In this document: piece by piece, positions 16,374-24,249 of the stretch
How positions within the stretch are numbered: the stretch's first letter is position 1
Layout of the letters: each line of letters begins with the position of its first letter
From: Clostridiales bacterium
GTDB taxonomy: Bacteria; Bacillota; Clostridia; Oscillospirales; Oscillospiraceae
Direction: 5' to 3'
Assembly (NCBI GenBank): GCA_021203325.1
Contig: JAJQBL010000063.1
Coordinates: 1 to 41,803 of the forward strand
DNA length: 41,803 bases
The notes under the pieces: generated by a model
What the model saw: only the letters and a program-made list of their open reading frames with translations
Told to the model about the DNA's origin: nothing
Database searches by the model: none
Translations under genes and position numbers: made by a program

Positions 16374-17510
16374 CTACTCATCGGTCACGGCAGAGCTTTC
16401 TGCGGTCAGGGCGGAGCTTTCCGCGGGCAGGTCGCCGGAGGAGGCGCTGCCGTCCTCCTCCTCGTCCGTGTCGCCGTAAAGCCAGTCATAGAGAGTGCTG
16501 CGCACCTCATCCCAGTCGTTCATCACCAGCACGTCCATGCCGCGGATGATGTGGCTGGCATACATCCCGGCCTGGGGCAGGCTGTAGGAGGCCAGACCGG
16601 AATCAAAGATGGCATAGGCGGAGGCGGCGATGCTGATGATCTGGGTGCTGGTCATGTCGGTGGCCAGGTCGTCCGCAATGGCGTCGTACACCTGCAGCAG
16701 GGCGAAAATGCTCTCCCCCTTCATCTCCTCAAAGACGGCGGTGATTAGCTTGCGCTGGCGGGCGGTGCGGCTGAAGTCGCTGTCGATCTTGCGGATACGG
16801 GCATAGTCCAGCACAGTCTCGCCGTCCAGATGGTTCATCCCCACCACCAGATCGGTGGAGACGCCGCCCCGGAGATAGGCCTCATACTCGCCGTTCTCCC
16901 CGCCGCTGAGGTAATTGACCTCCGCCTCGGTCAGCTCAATGTCCACGCCGCCCAGGGTGTCAATGACATCGACAAAGCCGTCAAAGTCGATCTGCACGTT
17001 GTAGTCGATCTGAATCCCGTAGTTCAGCGCGATGGTGGCGTCCAGCAGCTCCGTGCCGCCATACCGGTAGGCGGCGTTGATGCGGTTGTTCAGGTAGTCC
17101 GGAATCTGTACATAGGTGTCCCGCAGGAGGGAGACCATGGAAATCTGCTCTGTAATGGTGTTAATGCTCAGGAGAATCATACTGTCGGAGCGGCCGGCGT
17201 CGTCGTCGGAGCGGGAGTCCACGCCGATCAGCAGGATATTGCACACGCCGTCCACCTGGGTGACCACGTTGGCCTCGCCCCACTCCAGAATCTCCTCGCT
17301 GATGGTGTCCGACTCGGTGGCCTCATCCGCTTCGCTTTCCTCGGCCCCTTCCTCCTCCACATATGGCTCCGCGTCCAGCTGACCGATTTTGCTCAGCTCA
17401 TAGTTCACAAAAATCGCCGCGCCGACCACAAGGACCAGAATCAGCGCCAGAAGGATCAGCAGCACCCGTTTCAGGACGCTCTTTCGCTGTGGGTAGTTTT
17501 TCTTTGCCAT
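16374..17510 (-). CDS. LytR-CpsA-Psr (LCP) family cell-wall ligase
   Basis: LCP proteins attach undecaprenyl-linked glycopolymers such as teichoic acids to peptidoglycan on the outer face of the membrane. This 378-residue protein has a basic cytoplasmic N-terminus, one transmembrane helix (about 13-35), an acidic Glu/Asp-rich linker (45-75) and the LCP domain (about 85-320). Marker motifs are NILLIGVDSR, GRSDSMILLSI, VSLLRDTYVQIP, NNRINAAYRYGG and the arginine-rich LDYARIRKIDSDFSRTARQRK. The last ~35 residues are low-complexity Ser/Ala/Glu. It is divergent from the CDP-glycerol transferase genes, whose polymer product it could be the one to anchor; that link is inference from position. Confidence 0.92.
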   Translation of the reverse strand: MAKKNYPQRKSVLKRVLLILLALILVLVVGAAIFVNYELSKIGQLDAEPYVEEEGAEESEADEATESDTISEEILEWGEANVVTQVDGVCNILLIGVDSRSDDDAGRSDSMILLSINTITEQISMVSLLRDTYVQIPDYLNNRINAAYRYGGTELLDATIALNYGIQIDYNVQIDFDGFVDVIDTLGGVDIELTEAEVNYLSGGENGEYEAYLRGGVSTDLVVGMNHLDGETVLDYARIRKIDSDFSRTARQRKLITAVFEEMKGESIFALLQVYDAIADDLATDMTSTQIISIAASAYAIFDSGLASYSLPQAGMYASHIIRGMDVLVMNDWDEVRSTLYDWLYGDTDEEEDGSASSGDLPAESSALTAESSAVTDE

Positions 17511-17569
17511 AGCCCGGTATCCTTTCTCAAGCGAGACGCCTTTCGCCCACTTTTTACAGATTCCTTACC

Positions 17570-17598
17570 AGTTTACTACACTCGTGATGGAAAATCAA
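17570..17598 (-). promoter_or_regulatory. Promoter of the LCP gene
   Basis: Minus strand: -35 TTGATT (17598-17593), 17-bp spacer, -10 TAAACT (17575-17570). Four of six bases match at each site. It is the best candidate in the 180-bp divergent intergenic region. Confidence 0.45.
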
Positions 17599-17630
17599 GT
17601 TAGATTTTCGGTGTTTCCACACATTTTCTG

Positions 17631-17660
17631 TTGACAAAACAGACCGCCTGGGGTCATAAT
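17631..17660 (+). promoter_or_regulatory. Promoter of the CDP-glycerol transferase operon
   Basis: A perfect -35 TTGACA (17631-17636), 18-bp spacer and -10 CATAAT (17655-17660), 32 bp before the first transferase start. Confidence 0.7.
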
Positions 17661-17692
17661 AACATCAATCGACATGAAATGAGGAATATGCC

Positions 17693-18826
17693 TTGCGTTT
17701 TTTTCTGTTTCTCGCACGCTGGGGCCTGCGCCTTCTTTACATACCGCTGCTTCCGCTGAAGCCCCGCAACAAAGTGGTCATGCTTTCCCGGGAGGCGGAC
17801 ACGCCGCCGCTGGATTTCCGGCTGATTGAAAAGGAGCTGAACCGTCAGTCGCCGGAGACGGAGGTGGTCTATTTTTGCAAAAAAATGACAAAATCGGTTT
17901 CGGTTTTTTCCTACTGTCTGCTGATTCTCCGGTCGCTGTACCACATCGCCACGGCCAGCGTGGCCATCACTGACACCTACTGTATCCAGCTCAGCGTCCT
18001 GCCCAAAAAGAAGGGGCTGACGGTGATTCAGATCTGGCACGCTCTGGGGGCGGTGAAGAAGTTCAGCTATCAGTGCCTGGACACCCCCTACGGCCACAGC
18101 GCCGCCACGGCGAAGGCCATGTGTATGCATAAAAACTATGATTACATCCTCTGCGCCAGCGAGGCCACCCAGGCCATTTACGCCCAGGGGTTCCGCGTCC
18201 CGCCGGAGCGGATTCTGGTGAAGGGGATGCCCCGGGTGGACTACATCCAGCGCCCCTATCGGGGCCTTCGGGAAAAGCTGGAGGCCGCGCGTCCCGACCT
18301 GGCGGGGAAAAAGGTGCTGCTGTACCTGCCCACCTTCCGAGACGGGCTGGAGGATGGGGTGGACGCCCTGGTGCGAGCCGCCGCCGGGGACCCGGAGGTG
18401 GCCCTCCTGGTGAAGCCCCACCCCCTGTCCAACCTCCAGCTGCCGGAAGAGATGAAAACCCCGGCGGGCTGGGGCACCTACGACCTGATGAAGGTGTGCG
18501 ACAGCGTCATCACCGACTACTCCGCCTCCTCCCTGGAGGCCAGCCTGCTGGACAAGGAGATCTATTTCTACCTCTTTGACCATGACAGCTATCTGGAGAA
18601 CCAGGGGTTAAATGTAGACCCCCTCTATGAGCTGTCGGACGCCTGCTCCGTCACGGCGGAGGGGGTCCTGGCCCTGGCGAAGGGGGAGGACTACCCCTGG
18701 GAGGCCCTCCGGCGCTTCCGGGAAAAGTACATCGAGACGGCGGGGGACAACAACACCCGGCAGGTGACGGCCTTTCTGTTGGAGCAGATTCCCGCGTCGC
18801 TGCGGCAGACGCTGGCAGGCGTGTAA
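17693..18826 (+). CDS. CDP-glycerol glycerophosphotransferase family protein (1)
   Basis: A 377-residue member of the TagB/TagF family, GT-B-fold enzymes that transfer glycerol-phosphate from CDP-glycerol to build teichoic-acid-like polymers at the cytoplasmic membrane. Seen: VIQIWHALGAVKKFSYQ, KGMPRVDYI, LLYLPTFRDG, LLVKPHPLSN and ITDYSASSLEASLLDKEIYFYLFD. The His of WHALG and the Asp/Ser of TDYSA are the family's active-site region. The N-terminal 25 residues are hydrophobic and basic, suiting peripheral membrane binding. The start appears to be TTG at 17693, with GAGG eight bases upstream; a nearby ATG at 17688 is out of frame. It differs more from the next two than they do from each other, so it may have a separate substrate, for example priming versus elongation. 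Confidence 0.9.
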   Translation: MRFFLFLARWGLRLLYIPLLPLKPRNKVVMLSREADTPPLDFRLIEKELNRQSPETEVVYFCKKMTKSVSVFSYCLLILRSLYHIATASVAITDTYCIQLSVLPKKKGLTVIQIWHALGAVKKFSYQCLDTPYGHSAATAKAMCMHKNYDYILCASEATQAIYAQGFRVPPERILVKGMPRVDYIQRPYRGLREKLEAARPDLAGKKVLLYLPTFRDGLEDGVDALVRAAAGDPEVALLVKPHPLSNLQLPEEMKTPAGWGTYDLMKVCDSVITDYSASSLEASLLDKEIYFYLFDHDSYLENQGLNVDPLYELSDACSVTAEGVLALAKGEDYPWEALRRFREKYIETAGDNNTRQVTAFLLEQIPASLRQTLAGV

Positions 18827-18850
18827 GAGAAGCAGGAGTGTGATAAAACG

Positions 18851-20179
18851 GTGAAAAAGAGCGTCAGAGGGGCCTTGCAGCAGGCGTACCGCCAGGTGAC
18901 GGGCCGGTTCCCGGCCACACGGCGGCTGCTGCGGGCCGCGGTGTTCCAGGGGACAAAGCTGACCTATCGCCTGCGGACGGCCGGGGCCAGGACCAACCCG
19001 AAGCAGGCGGTGTTCTGCACCTTTTCCGGCCAGAGCTATTCAGACAGCCCCAAGGCCATCTACGAGCGGATGCGCACCGACCCCCGGTTTCAGGACTGGG
19101 AGTTTATCTGGGTGTTCAAGGGTGCGGAGCGGTACCGGGGGGCGTACGGCGCGTCCGTGGGCTTCCCGGTGGAGGACAGGCGCACCAGGGTGGTGGAATA
19201 CTTCACCCCGGCCTATGAAGCCGCCCTGGGGACGGCAAAATACTGGGTGTTCAACTACCGGGTGAATGAGTATATCTATCCCAGGGCCGACCAGGTCTAC
19301 ATCGAGTGCTGGCACGGCACGCCCTTGAAGCGGCTGGGCCATGACCTCTCCCTGGGGGGAAACGTGTACAACTCTCTGGAGGAGGTCTTTCGGAAGTTCG
19401 ATTTGGACCGGGAGAAGATGACCTACCTTCTGTCCCCCTCCCCCTTCGCCTCGGAGAAGTTCTCCTCCGCCTGGGATTTGCAGAAGCACCACCGGGAGTC
19501 TGCCCTGCTGGAGGTGGGCTATCCCAGAAACGACTTTCTGGTGAACGCCACCCCCCGGGACGTGGCCGCCATCCGGGCCAGGCTGGGGCTGGACAGGCTG
19601 GGGGGCAAAAAAGTCATCCTTTACGCCCCCACCTGGCGGGATAACCAGCGCAGCACAGAGGAGGGCGGCTTCACCTACGCGCTGGGGCTGGACTTTCAGA
19701 AGCTGCGCCAGGCCCTGGAGGAGGAGTATGTCGTCCTGTTCCGGGCCCACTATCTGGTGGCCAATCAGTTTGACTTCGCCAGCTTCGAGGGCTTTGTCTG
19801 CGATGTCTCCGGTTATCCGGACATCAACCATCTGTATCTGGCGGCGGACCTGCTGATCACCGACTACTCCTCCGTGTTCTTTGACTACGCCATCCTCCAC
19901 AAGCCCATGCTGTTCTATATGTACGACCTGGCGGCCTACCGGGACGAGATTCGGGGCTTCTACATGGGTCTGGAGGAGTTGCCCGGCCCCATTGTGGAGC
20001 GGGAGGAGGATTTGGTGCCCGCCATCCGGGAGGCCATGTCTGCCGCCGCCTACGATGAGAAATACCGCGCCTTCTGCGCCAAATTTGCCCCGCTGGAGGA
20101 CGGCCACGCCGCCGACCGGGTCATCGACGCCCTGCTGGCGGCAGGGGAGCGGAAGGGAAACAGGGAGGAACGGCCATGA
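18851..20179 (+). CDS. CDP-glycerol glycerophosphotransferase family protein (2)
   Basis: A 442-residue TagF-like enzyme starting at GTG 18851 behind AGGAGTG, 24 bp after the previous gene. Motifs: VFCTFSGQSYSDSPKAIYE near the N-terminus, then the signature ECWHGTPLKRLGHD, SPSPFASEKFSSAW, GYPRNDFL, ILYAPTWRDNQ, LFRAHYLVAN and DYSSVFFDYAILHKPMLFYMYDL. This is the full set of the glycerophosphotransferase family. It overlaps the next gene by ATGA, so translation is coupled. The closest relative in the window is the next gene. The product is probably a poly(glycerol-phosphate) decoration on a wall or capsule polymer. Confidence 0.93.
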   Translation: MKKSVRGALQQAYRQVTGRFPATRRLLRAAVFQGTKLTYRLRTAGARTNPKQAVFCTFSGQSYSDSPKAIYERMRTDPRFQDWEFIWVFKGAERYRGAYGASVGFPVEDRRTRVVEYFTPAYEAALGTAKYWVFNYRVNEYIYPRADQVYIECWHGTPLKRLGHDLSLGGNVYNSLEEVFRKFDLDREKMTYLLSPSPFASEKFSSAWDLQKHHRESALLEVGYPRNDFLVNATPRDVAAIRARLGLDRLGGKKVILYAPTWRDNQRSTEEGGFTYALGLDFQKLRQALEEEYVVLFRAHYLVANQFDFASFEGFVCDVSGYPDINHLYLAADLLITDYSSVFFDYAILHKPMLFYMYDLAAYRDEIRGFYMGLEELPGPIVEREEDLVPAIREAMSAAAYDEKYRAFCAKFAPLEDGHAADRVIDALLAAGERKGNREERP

Positions 20180-21459
20180 GCGGACTGAAAAACACCCTCT
20201 ACGGTTTGGTGGAGCGTTGGACGCCGATGCGCCGGGCCGCCCGGGACGGCGTGACAGCCCTGCGCCGCCTCCAATTTTGGCAGCAGACCCGGGGCTGCGT
20301 GATGCAGGAGGATTTGGTGCTGTTTTGCACCTTCGGCGGGAAGGGCTATTCGGACAGCCCCCGGGCGGTGTATCAGGCCATGCTGGCCGACCGCCGGTAT
20401 GACGGCTACCGCTTTGTCTGGGCTTTTCAGCAGCCGGAGCGGTTCCCCCAGGTGGCGGCCATGCCCCGGACGGAGGTGGTGGCCTACGGCAGCCAGGCGT
20501 ACAACCGAAAAATGGCGGAGGCCAAATATTGGGTGCTGAACTTCCGGGTGGCGGATCACATCTGGCCGAAAAAAGGGCAGGTGTACGTCCAGTGCTGGCA
20601 CGGCACGCCCCTGAAGCGGCTGGGCTACGACATCCGGGAGGAGAGCAACGCCAACAGCATGAACAGCCTGGCGGAGATTCGCCAGAAGTACGACCTGGAC
20701 GCCGCCAAGCTGACCTGGCTCCTGTCCCCGTCCCCCTTCGCCACGGAGGTGTTCACCTCCGCCTGGAATTTGAAGGCCAGGGGCAGGGAAGGGACGATTC
20801 TGGAGCTGGGCTATCCCCGGAACGACTTCCTGAAAAACTGCACTCCGGCGGAGCTGGAGGCCATCCGCAGCCGTCTGGGGCTGACGAAGGAGCAGCTCCA
20901 CGGGCGGAAGGTGCTGCTCTACGCCCCCACCTTCCGGGACAACCAGCATCAGGGGGGCGGCTACCGCTACACCCCGCAGGTGGATTTCCAGCGGCTGCGG
21001 AGAGAGCTGGGAGAGGACTATGTGCTGCTCTTCCGCGCCCACTATCTGGTGGCCGGCGCCTTCGACTTCTCGGCGTACGGCGGCTTCATCCGCAACGTGT
21101 CGGACTATCCCGACATCAACGACCTGTACCTGGTGGCGGACGCGCTGATCACCGACTACTCCTCTGTGTTCTTTGACTACGCCATCCTGGGCCGTCCGGA
21201 GATCTTCTATATGTACGACCTGGAGGACTACCGGGACACCATCCGGGGCTTCTACCTGGGTCTGGAGGAGCTGCCCGGCCCCATCGTGCAGACGGAGGAG
21301 GCGCTGATTGCCGCCATCCGCGGCGCCTGGACGGACCGCAGCTATGACGAGCGGTATGCCCGCTTCACCCGCCGGTTCAATCCTCTGGAGGACGGGCAGG
21401 CGGCGCAGCGGCTGGCCTGGGCGGTATTTCCCACGGAAACCGGGGGCGAAAACGGCTGA
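20176..21459 (+). CDS. CDP-glycerol glycerophosphotransferase family protein (3)
   Basis: A 427-residue paralogue of the preceding protein with the same order of motifs: FCTFGGKGYSDSPRAVYQ, QCWHGTPLKRLGYD, SPSPFATEVFTSAW, GYPRNDFL, LLYAPTFRDNQ, LFRAHYLVAG and DYSSVFFDYAILGRPEIFYMYDL. The two look like a tandem duplication that has since diverged; both keep the catalytic-region residues, so both are probably active. The ATG lies within the stop of the preceding gene. No partner genes for CDP-glycerol synthesis (tagD) or export (tagGH) are in the window, so the pathway must be completed elsewhere. Confidence 0.93.
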   Translation: MSGLKNTLYGLVERWTPMRRAARDGVTALRRLQFWQQTRGCVMQEDLVLFCTFGGKGYSDSPRAVYQAMLADRRYDGYRFVWAFQQPERFPQVAAMPRTEVVAYGSQAYNRKMAEAKYWVLNFRVADHIWPKKGQVYVQCWHGTPLKRLGYDIREESNANSMNSLAEIRQKYDLDAAKLTWLLSPSPFATEVFTSAWNLKARGREGTILELGYPRNDFLKNCTPAELEAIRSRLGLTKEQLHGRKVLLYAPTFRDNQHQGGGYRYTPQVDFQRLRRELGEDYVLLFRAHYLVAGAFDFSAYGGFIRNVSDYPDINDLYLVADALITDYSSVFFDYAILGRPEIFYMYDLEDYRDTIRGFYLGLEELPGPIVQTEEALIAAIRGAWTDRSYDERYARFTRRFNPLEDGQAAQRLAWAVFPTETGGENG

Positions 21460-21545
21460 CGGCTGGGCAAAACCGCCAAAGCGGTGGTGAAAATCCGTCC
21501 TTTTCCCTGAAAAGAGACGAAATTTATACTGCGGAAAGAAATCCC

Positions 21546-21574
21546 TTGCATTGCGGCGGGGTTTGTGCTAGAAT
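21546..21574 (+). promoter_or_regulatory. Promoter of the rimP-nusA-infB operon
   Basis: -35 TTGCAT (21546-21551), 17-bp spacer, -10 TAGAAT (21569-21574), leaving a leader of about 120 bases before rimP. Confidence 0.7.
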
Positions 21575-21600
21575 AGGATTGTTAAGGTAGCGTCAATGAT

Positions 21601-21679
21601 AAGAGTGGAGTTTCGGCTCCGCTCTTTCTTTTGAGATTTTTCCGCAGGCAGCGGGGTTCTTTCCGTTGCGGGCCTGCGG
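21601..21679 (+). promoter_or_regulatory. Structured leader of rimP with attenuator-like hairpin
   Basis: The first hairpin, AAGAGTGGAG/CTCCGCTCTT (21601-21610 and 21617-21626, six-base loop), is followed by TCTTTT, a terminator-like arrangement. A second, longer one pairs CCGCAGGC (21642-21649) with GCCTGCGG (21672-21679). The leader of an operon that makes NusA, a termination and pausing factor, is a natural place for feedback by NusA; that is inference. Confidence 0.55.
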
Positions 21680-21695
21680 CGTCGAAGGGTAGGAT

Positions 21696-22157
21696 ATGAT
21701 GAAAAAAGTGACGGAACTGACCGCGGAGCTGGCGGCCCCCTTCATTGAGGCGGCAGGCTGCACCCTGTGGGACGTGGAATATGTCCGGGAGGGGGGCACC
21801 TGGTACCTGCGGGTGTATATCGACTGCGAGGGCGGTGTGAACATTGACCAGTGTGAGCAGGTACACCGGCCCCTGGGGGACGCCCTGGATGAGGCGGACC
21901 CCATCGAGGGAAGCTATATTCTGGAGGTCTGCTCCGCCGGGTGCGACCGGGCGCTGAAAAAGCCGGAGCACTTCGCCGCCTGCATGGGGCAGGAGGTGGA
22001 GGTGCGCCTTTATCGCCCCCTGAACGGCAGCAAGGAGTACCGGGGCACCCTGACCGGTTACGACCAGGGGGACGTGACCATCGAGACCCCTGAGGGCGAG
22101 GCGGTGCGCTTTGCCAAAAAGGAGCTGGCGCTGGTGCGCCTCTATGTTGACTTTTAA
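21696..22157 (+). CDS. rimP: Ribosome maturation factor RimP
   Basis: RimP binds the 30S precursor and helps the assembly of the 3' (head) domain. The 153-residue length is normal. Seen: VEYVREGGTWYLRVYIDCEGGV, the family signature EGSYILEVCSAGCDRALKKPEHF, and the C-terminal SH3-like part GSKEYRGTLTGYDQGDVTIET. It is the first gene of the operon, 33 bp before nusA. There are two adjacent ATG codons (21696 and 21699); AGGA lies just upstream. Confidence 0.95.
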   Translation: MMKKVTELTAELAAPFIEAAGCTLWDVEYVREGGTWYLRVYIDCEGGVNIDQCEQVHRPLGDALDEADPIEGSYILEVCSAGCDRALKKPEHFAACMGQEVEVRLYRPLNGSKEYRGTLTGYDQGDVTIETPEGEAVRFAKKELALVRLYVDF

Positions 22158-22190
22158 AGAATTGAACTTAGATAGGAGTGTAGCTGTGAC

Positions 22191-23420
22191 ATGGCAAAAC
22201 GTGCAGTAAAAAAGGGCCCCACGCCGGAAGAGGACGCAAAGGAGTTCTTTGCGGCGCTGGATCAGATTGAAGAGGAGCGGGGTATCCCCAAGTCCTATAT
22301 GCTGGAGAAGATCGAGCAGGCCCTGATCACCGCTTATAAGCATGACCACGACAAAATCACGGATAACGTCTCCGTGATCTTCAACGAGGAAAAGGCGGAC
22401 ATCCGCATGGTGGTGCGCCGGGACGTGGTGGAGGAAGTGGACAATCCGGACACCGAAATCTCCCTGGAGGACGCCCGCCGGGCCCTGCCCTACGTCCAGC
22501 TGGGGGACGTGGTGAAGAAGGAGATCAAAATCAAGAACTTCGGCCGGGTGGCGGCCCAGACCGCCCGCCAGGTCATCGTCCAGGGCATCCGGGAGGCGGA
22601 GCGGAACATGGTCTTCGACGCCTTCAACGAAAAGACGAGGGAGATGCTCTCCGGCACCGTGTCCCGCACCGACCCCCGCACCGGGGCACTGCATGTGAGA
22701 CTGACGGCGGGGAAGGAAAAGACCGACGCCCTGCTGTCCGCCAGCGAGCAGGTCAAGGGCGAGTATTACAGCGAGGGCGACCGCATCCGCGTCTATGTGG
22801 TGGAGGTGCGCCGCACCACCCGGGGCACCCAGGTGGTGATCTCCCGCACCCATGCGGGGCTGGTGAAGCGGCTCTTTGAGCTGGAGGTGCCGGAAATTTT
22901 CGACGGCGTTGTGGAGATCAAATCCATCGCCCGGGAGGCCGGCAGCCGCACCAAGATGGCCGTCTGGTCCAATGACCCGGAGGTGGACCCCATCGGCGCC
23001 TGTGTGGGCATCCGTGGCGCCCGTGTCAGCGCCATTGTGGAGGAGCTCCACGGCGAAAAGGTGAACATCATCAAGTACAGCGAGGATATGAGCACCTACA
23101 TTGCCGCGGCCCTGGCCCCCGCGTCGGTGCTCAGCGTCACCATGGTGGAGGAGAAGAGCTACCGCGTGGTGGTGCCCGACGACCAGCTGAGCCTGGCCAT
23201 CGGCAAGGAGGGCCAGAACGCCCGCCTGGCCGCCCGGCTTACCGGCTGCAAAATCGACATTAAGAGCCTCTCCGCCGCCCAGGAGGAGGACGCCCAGGCC
23301 GACGCCCTGCCGGAGGAGGAACCGACGGAGGACGAGGCGGAGGCCCTGCTGGCCGATGAGGCCGAAGCCGCCGCGGAACAGGACGACGACCTGTTCGCGC
23401 CGGAGGAAGCTGAAGAATAA
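22191..23420 (+). CDS. nusA: Transcription factor NusA
   Basis: NusA travels with RNA polymerase and modulates pausing, termination and antitermination. The 409 residues comprise the polymerase-binding N-domain (about 1-125, with [18 protein letters not shown]), an S1 domain (about 130-205), and tandem KH domains (about 205-350, with [20 protein letters not shown] and [19 protein letters not shown]). A strongly acidic tail of ~55 residues follows ([20 protein letters not shown]). Low-GC Gram-positive NusA is usually shorter and lacks such a tail; the extension is not one of the C-terminal AR repeats of proteobacteria. Confidence 0.97.
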   Translation: MAKRAVKKGPTPEEDAKEFFAALDQIEEERGIPKSYMLEKIEQALITAYKHDHDKITDNVSVIFNEEKADIRMVVRRDVVEEVDNPDTEISLEDARRALPYVQLGDVVKKEIKIKNFGRVAAQTARQVIVQGIREAERNMVFDAFNEKTREMLSGTVSRTDPRTGALHVRLTAGKEKTDALLSASEQVKGEYYSEGDRIRVYVVEVRRTTRGTQVVISRTHAGLVKRLFELEVPEIFDGVVEIKSIAREAGSRTKMAVWSNDPEVDPIGACVGIRGARVSAIVEELHGEKVNIIKYSEDMSTYIAAALAPASVLSVTMVEEKSYRVVVPDDQLSLAIGKEGQNARLAARLTGCKIDIKSLSAAQEEDAQADALPEEEPTEDEAEALLADEAEAAAEQDDDLFAPEEAEE

Positions 23421-23459
23421 CGCGCAGCCCGCTGCGCCCAACGGGAGGAGGGAAGCCTC

Positions 23460-23735
23460 ATGCCAAAAAAAATCCCCATGCGGCAATGTGTCGGCTGCCG
23501 GGAGATGAAGCCCAAGCGGGAGCTGATCCGGGTGGTGAAAAGCCCGGAGGGGGAGCTGTCCCTGGATTTCCGGGGCAAGAAGCCCGGACGGGGCGCTTAC
23601 GTCTGCCCCAACCCGGCCTGCCTGAAAAAGGCGAAAAAGTCCAATGCCCTGGGCCGCGCCTTTGAGGTGGCCATCCCCGCAGAGGTCTATGACGCGCTGG
23701 AAGCGCAAATGGCCCAGAGGGACGGAGATGGATAG
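23460..23735 (+). CDS. ylxR: YlxR (RnpM) RNA-binding protein
   Basis: A 91-residue DUF448-family protein. The family signature is complete: [20 protein letters not shown] at the front, then [26 protein letters not shown]. The cysteine pairs and the GRGAYVC motif are the hallmarks. In Bacillus the protein, renamed RnpM, binds RNase P RNA and modulates its activity. It lies 39 bp after nusA, behind a GGGAGGAGGG ribosome site, and overlaps the next gene. Confidence 0.95.
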   Translation: MPKKIPMRQCVGCREMKPKRELIRVVKSPEGELSLDFRGKKPGRGAYVCPNPACLKKAKKSNALGRAFEVAIPAEVYDALEAQMAQRDGDG

Positions 23736-24123
23736 CCGGTTTCTGTCCCTGTTGGGGCTGTGCAAACGGGCGGGGAAGCTGGCCGCCGGAGAGACGCTGG
23801 CGCTGGAGGCCATCGAGGCCCACAAGGTCCGGCTGGTGCTGGTGACAGAGGACTGCTCCCCCCGCTCCCTGCGGAAGCTGACCAACGCCTGCGGCGACCG
23901 GATTCCCCTGATGCAGGTGGCCCTCAGCCGGGCCGCCCTGGGCGGCGCCCTGGGCTGGGAGACCTGCGCGGCTGTGGCTGTGGAGGACGGGGGATTCGCC
24001 GCCCGTCTGGCCGCTCTCGTGGCCCAGGCCCAGCCGGAGTATGCGCCCCTGGCGGAGGCGGCAGCCGCCCGGCAGGAGAAGCTGCTCCGCAGAAAAAAAG
24101 AGAAGCCCCGGAAGAAGCGGTGA
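23728..24123 (+). CDS. ylxQ: L7Ae-family RNA-binding protein YlxQ
   Basis: A 131-residue protein of the ribosomal L7Ae/L30e family (k-turn-binding). Seen: LSLLGLCKRAGKLAAGETLALEAI, the typical L7Ae N-terminal helix-loop, then VRLVLVTEDCSPRSLRKL and a basic Lys/Arg tail (about 115-131). The ATG at 23728 overlaps the ylxR stop by eight bases; the frame is open upstream, but only as a shadow of ylxR. Standard position between ylxR and infB. Confidence 0.92.
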   Translation: MDSRFLSLLGLCKRAGKLAAGETLALEAIEAHKVRLVLVTEDCSPRSLRKLTNACGDRIPLMQVALSRAALGGALGWETCAAVAVEDGGFAARLAALVAQAQPEYAPLAEAAAARQEKLLRRKKEKPRKKR

Positions 24124-24249
24124 CCCGCCCCTTCCAGGCGTTCCTGAACGTACCGCTCCCTTTGGGAGTTCACGCAATATCGCAGGCGCTGCCGCCAAAC
24201 CGGGGGCGGCGTCGGGCGGTATGGATTGTAGGAGGTGGCTGATTTTAGT

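Noticed and set aside
17688-17690. ATG as start of the first CDP-glycerol transferase
   Set aside because: Out of frame with the protein; the TTG at 17693 is in frame and at a good distance from GAGG.
24124-24234. tRNA or small RNA gene between ylxQ and infB
   Set aside because: No cloverleaf or conserved element could be drawn; it reads as plain spacer with the infB ribosome site.
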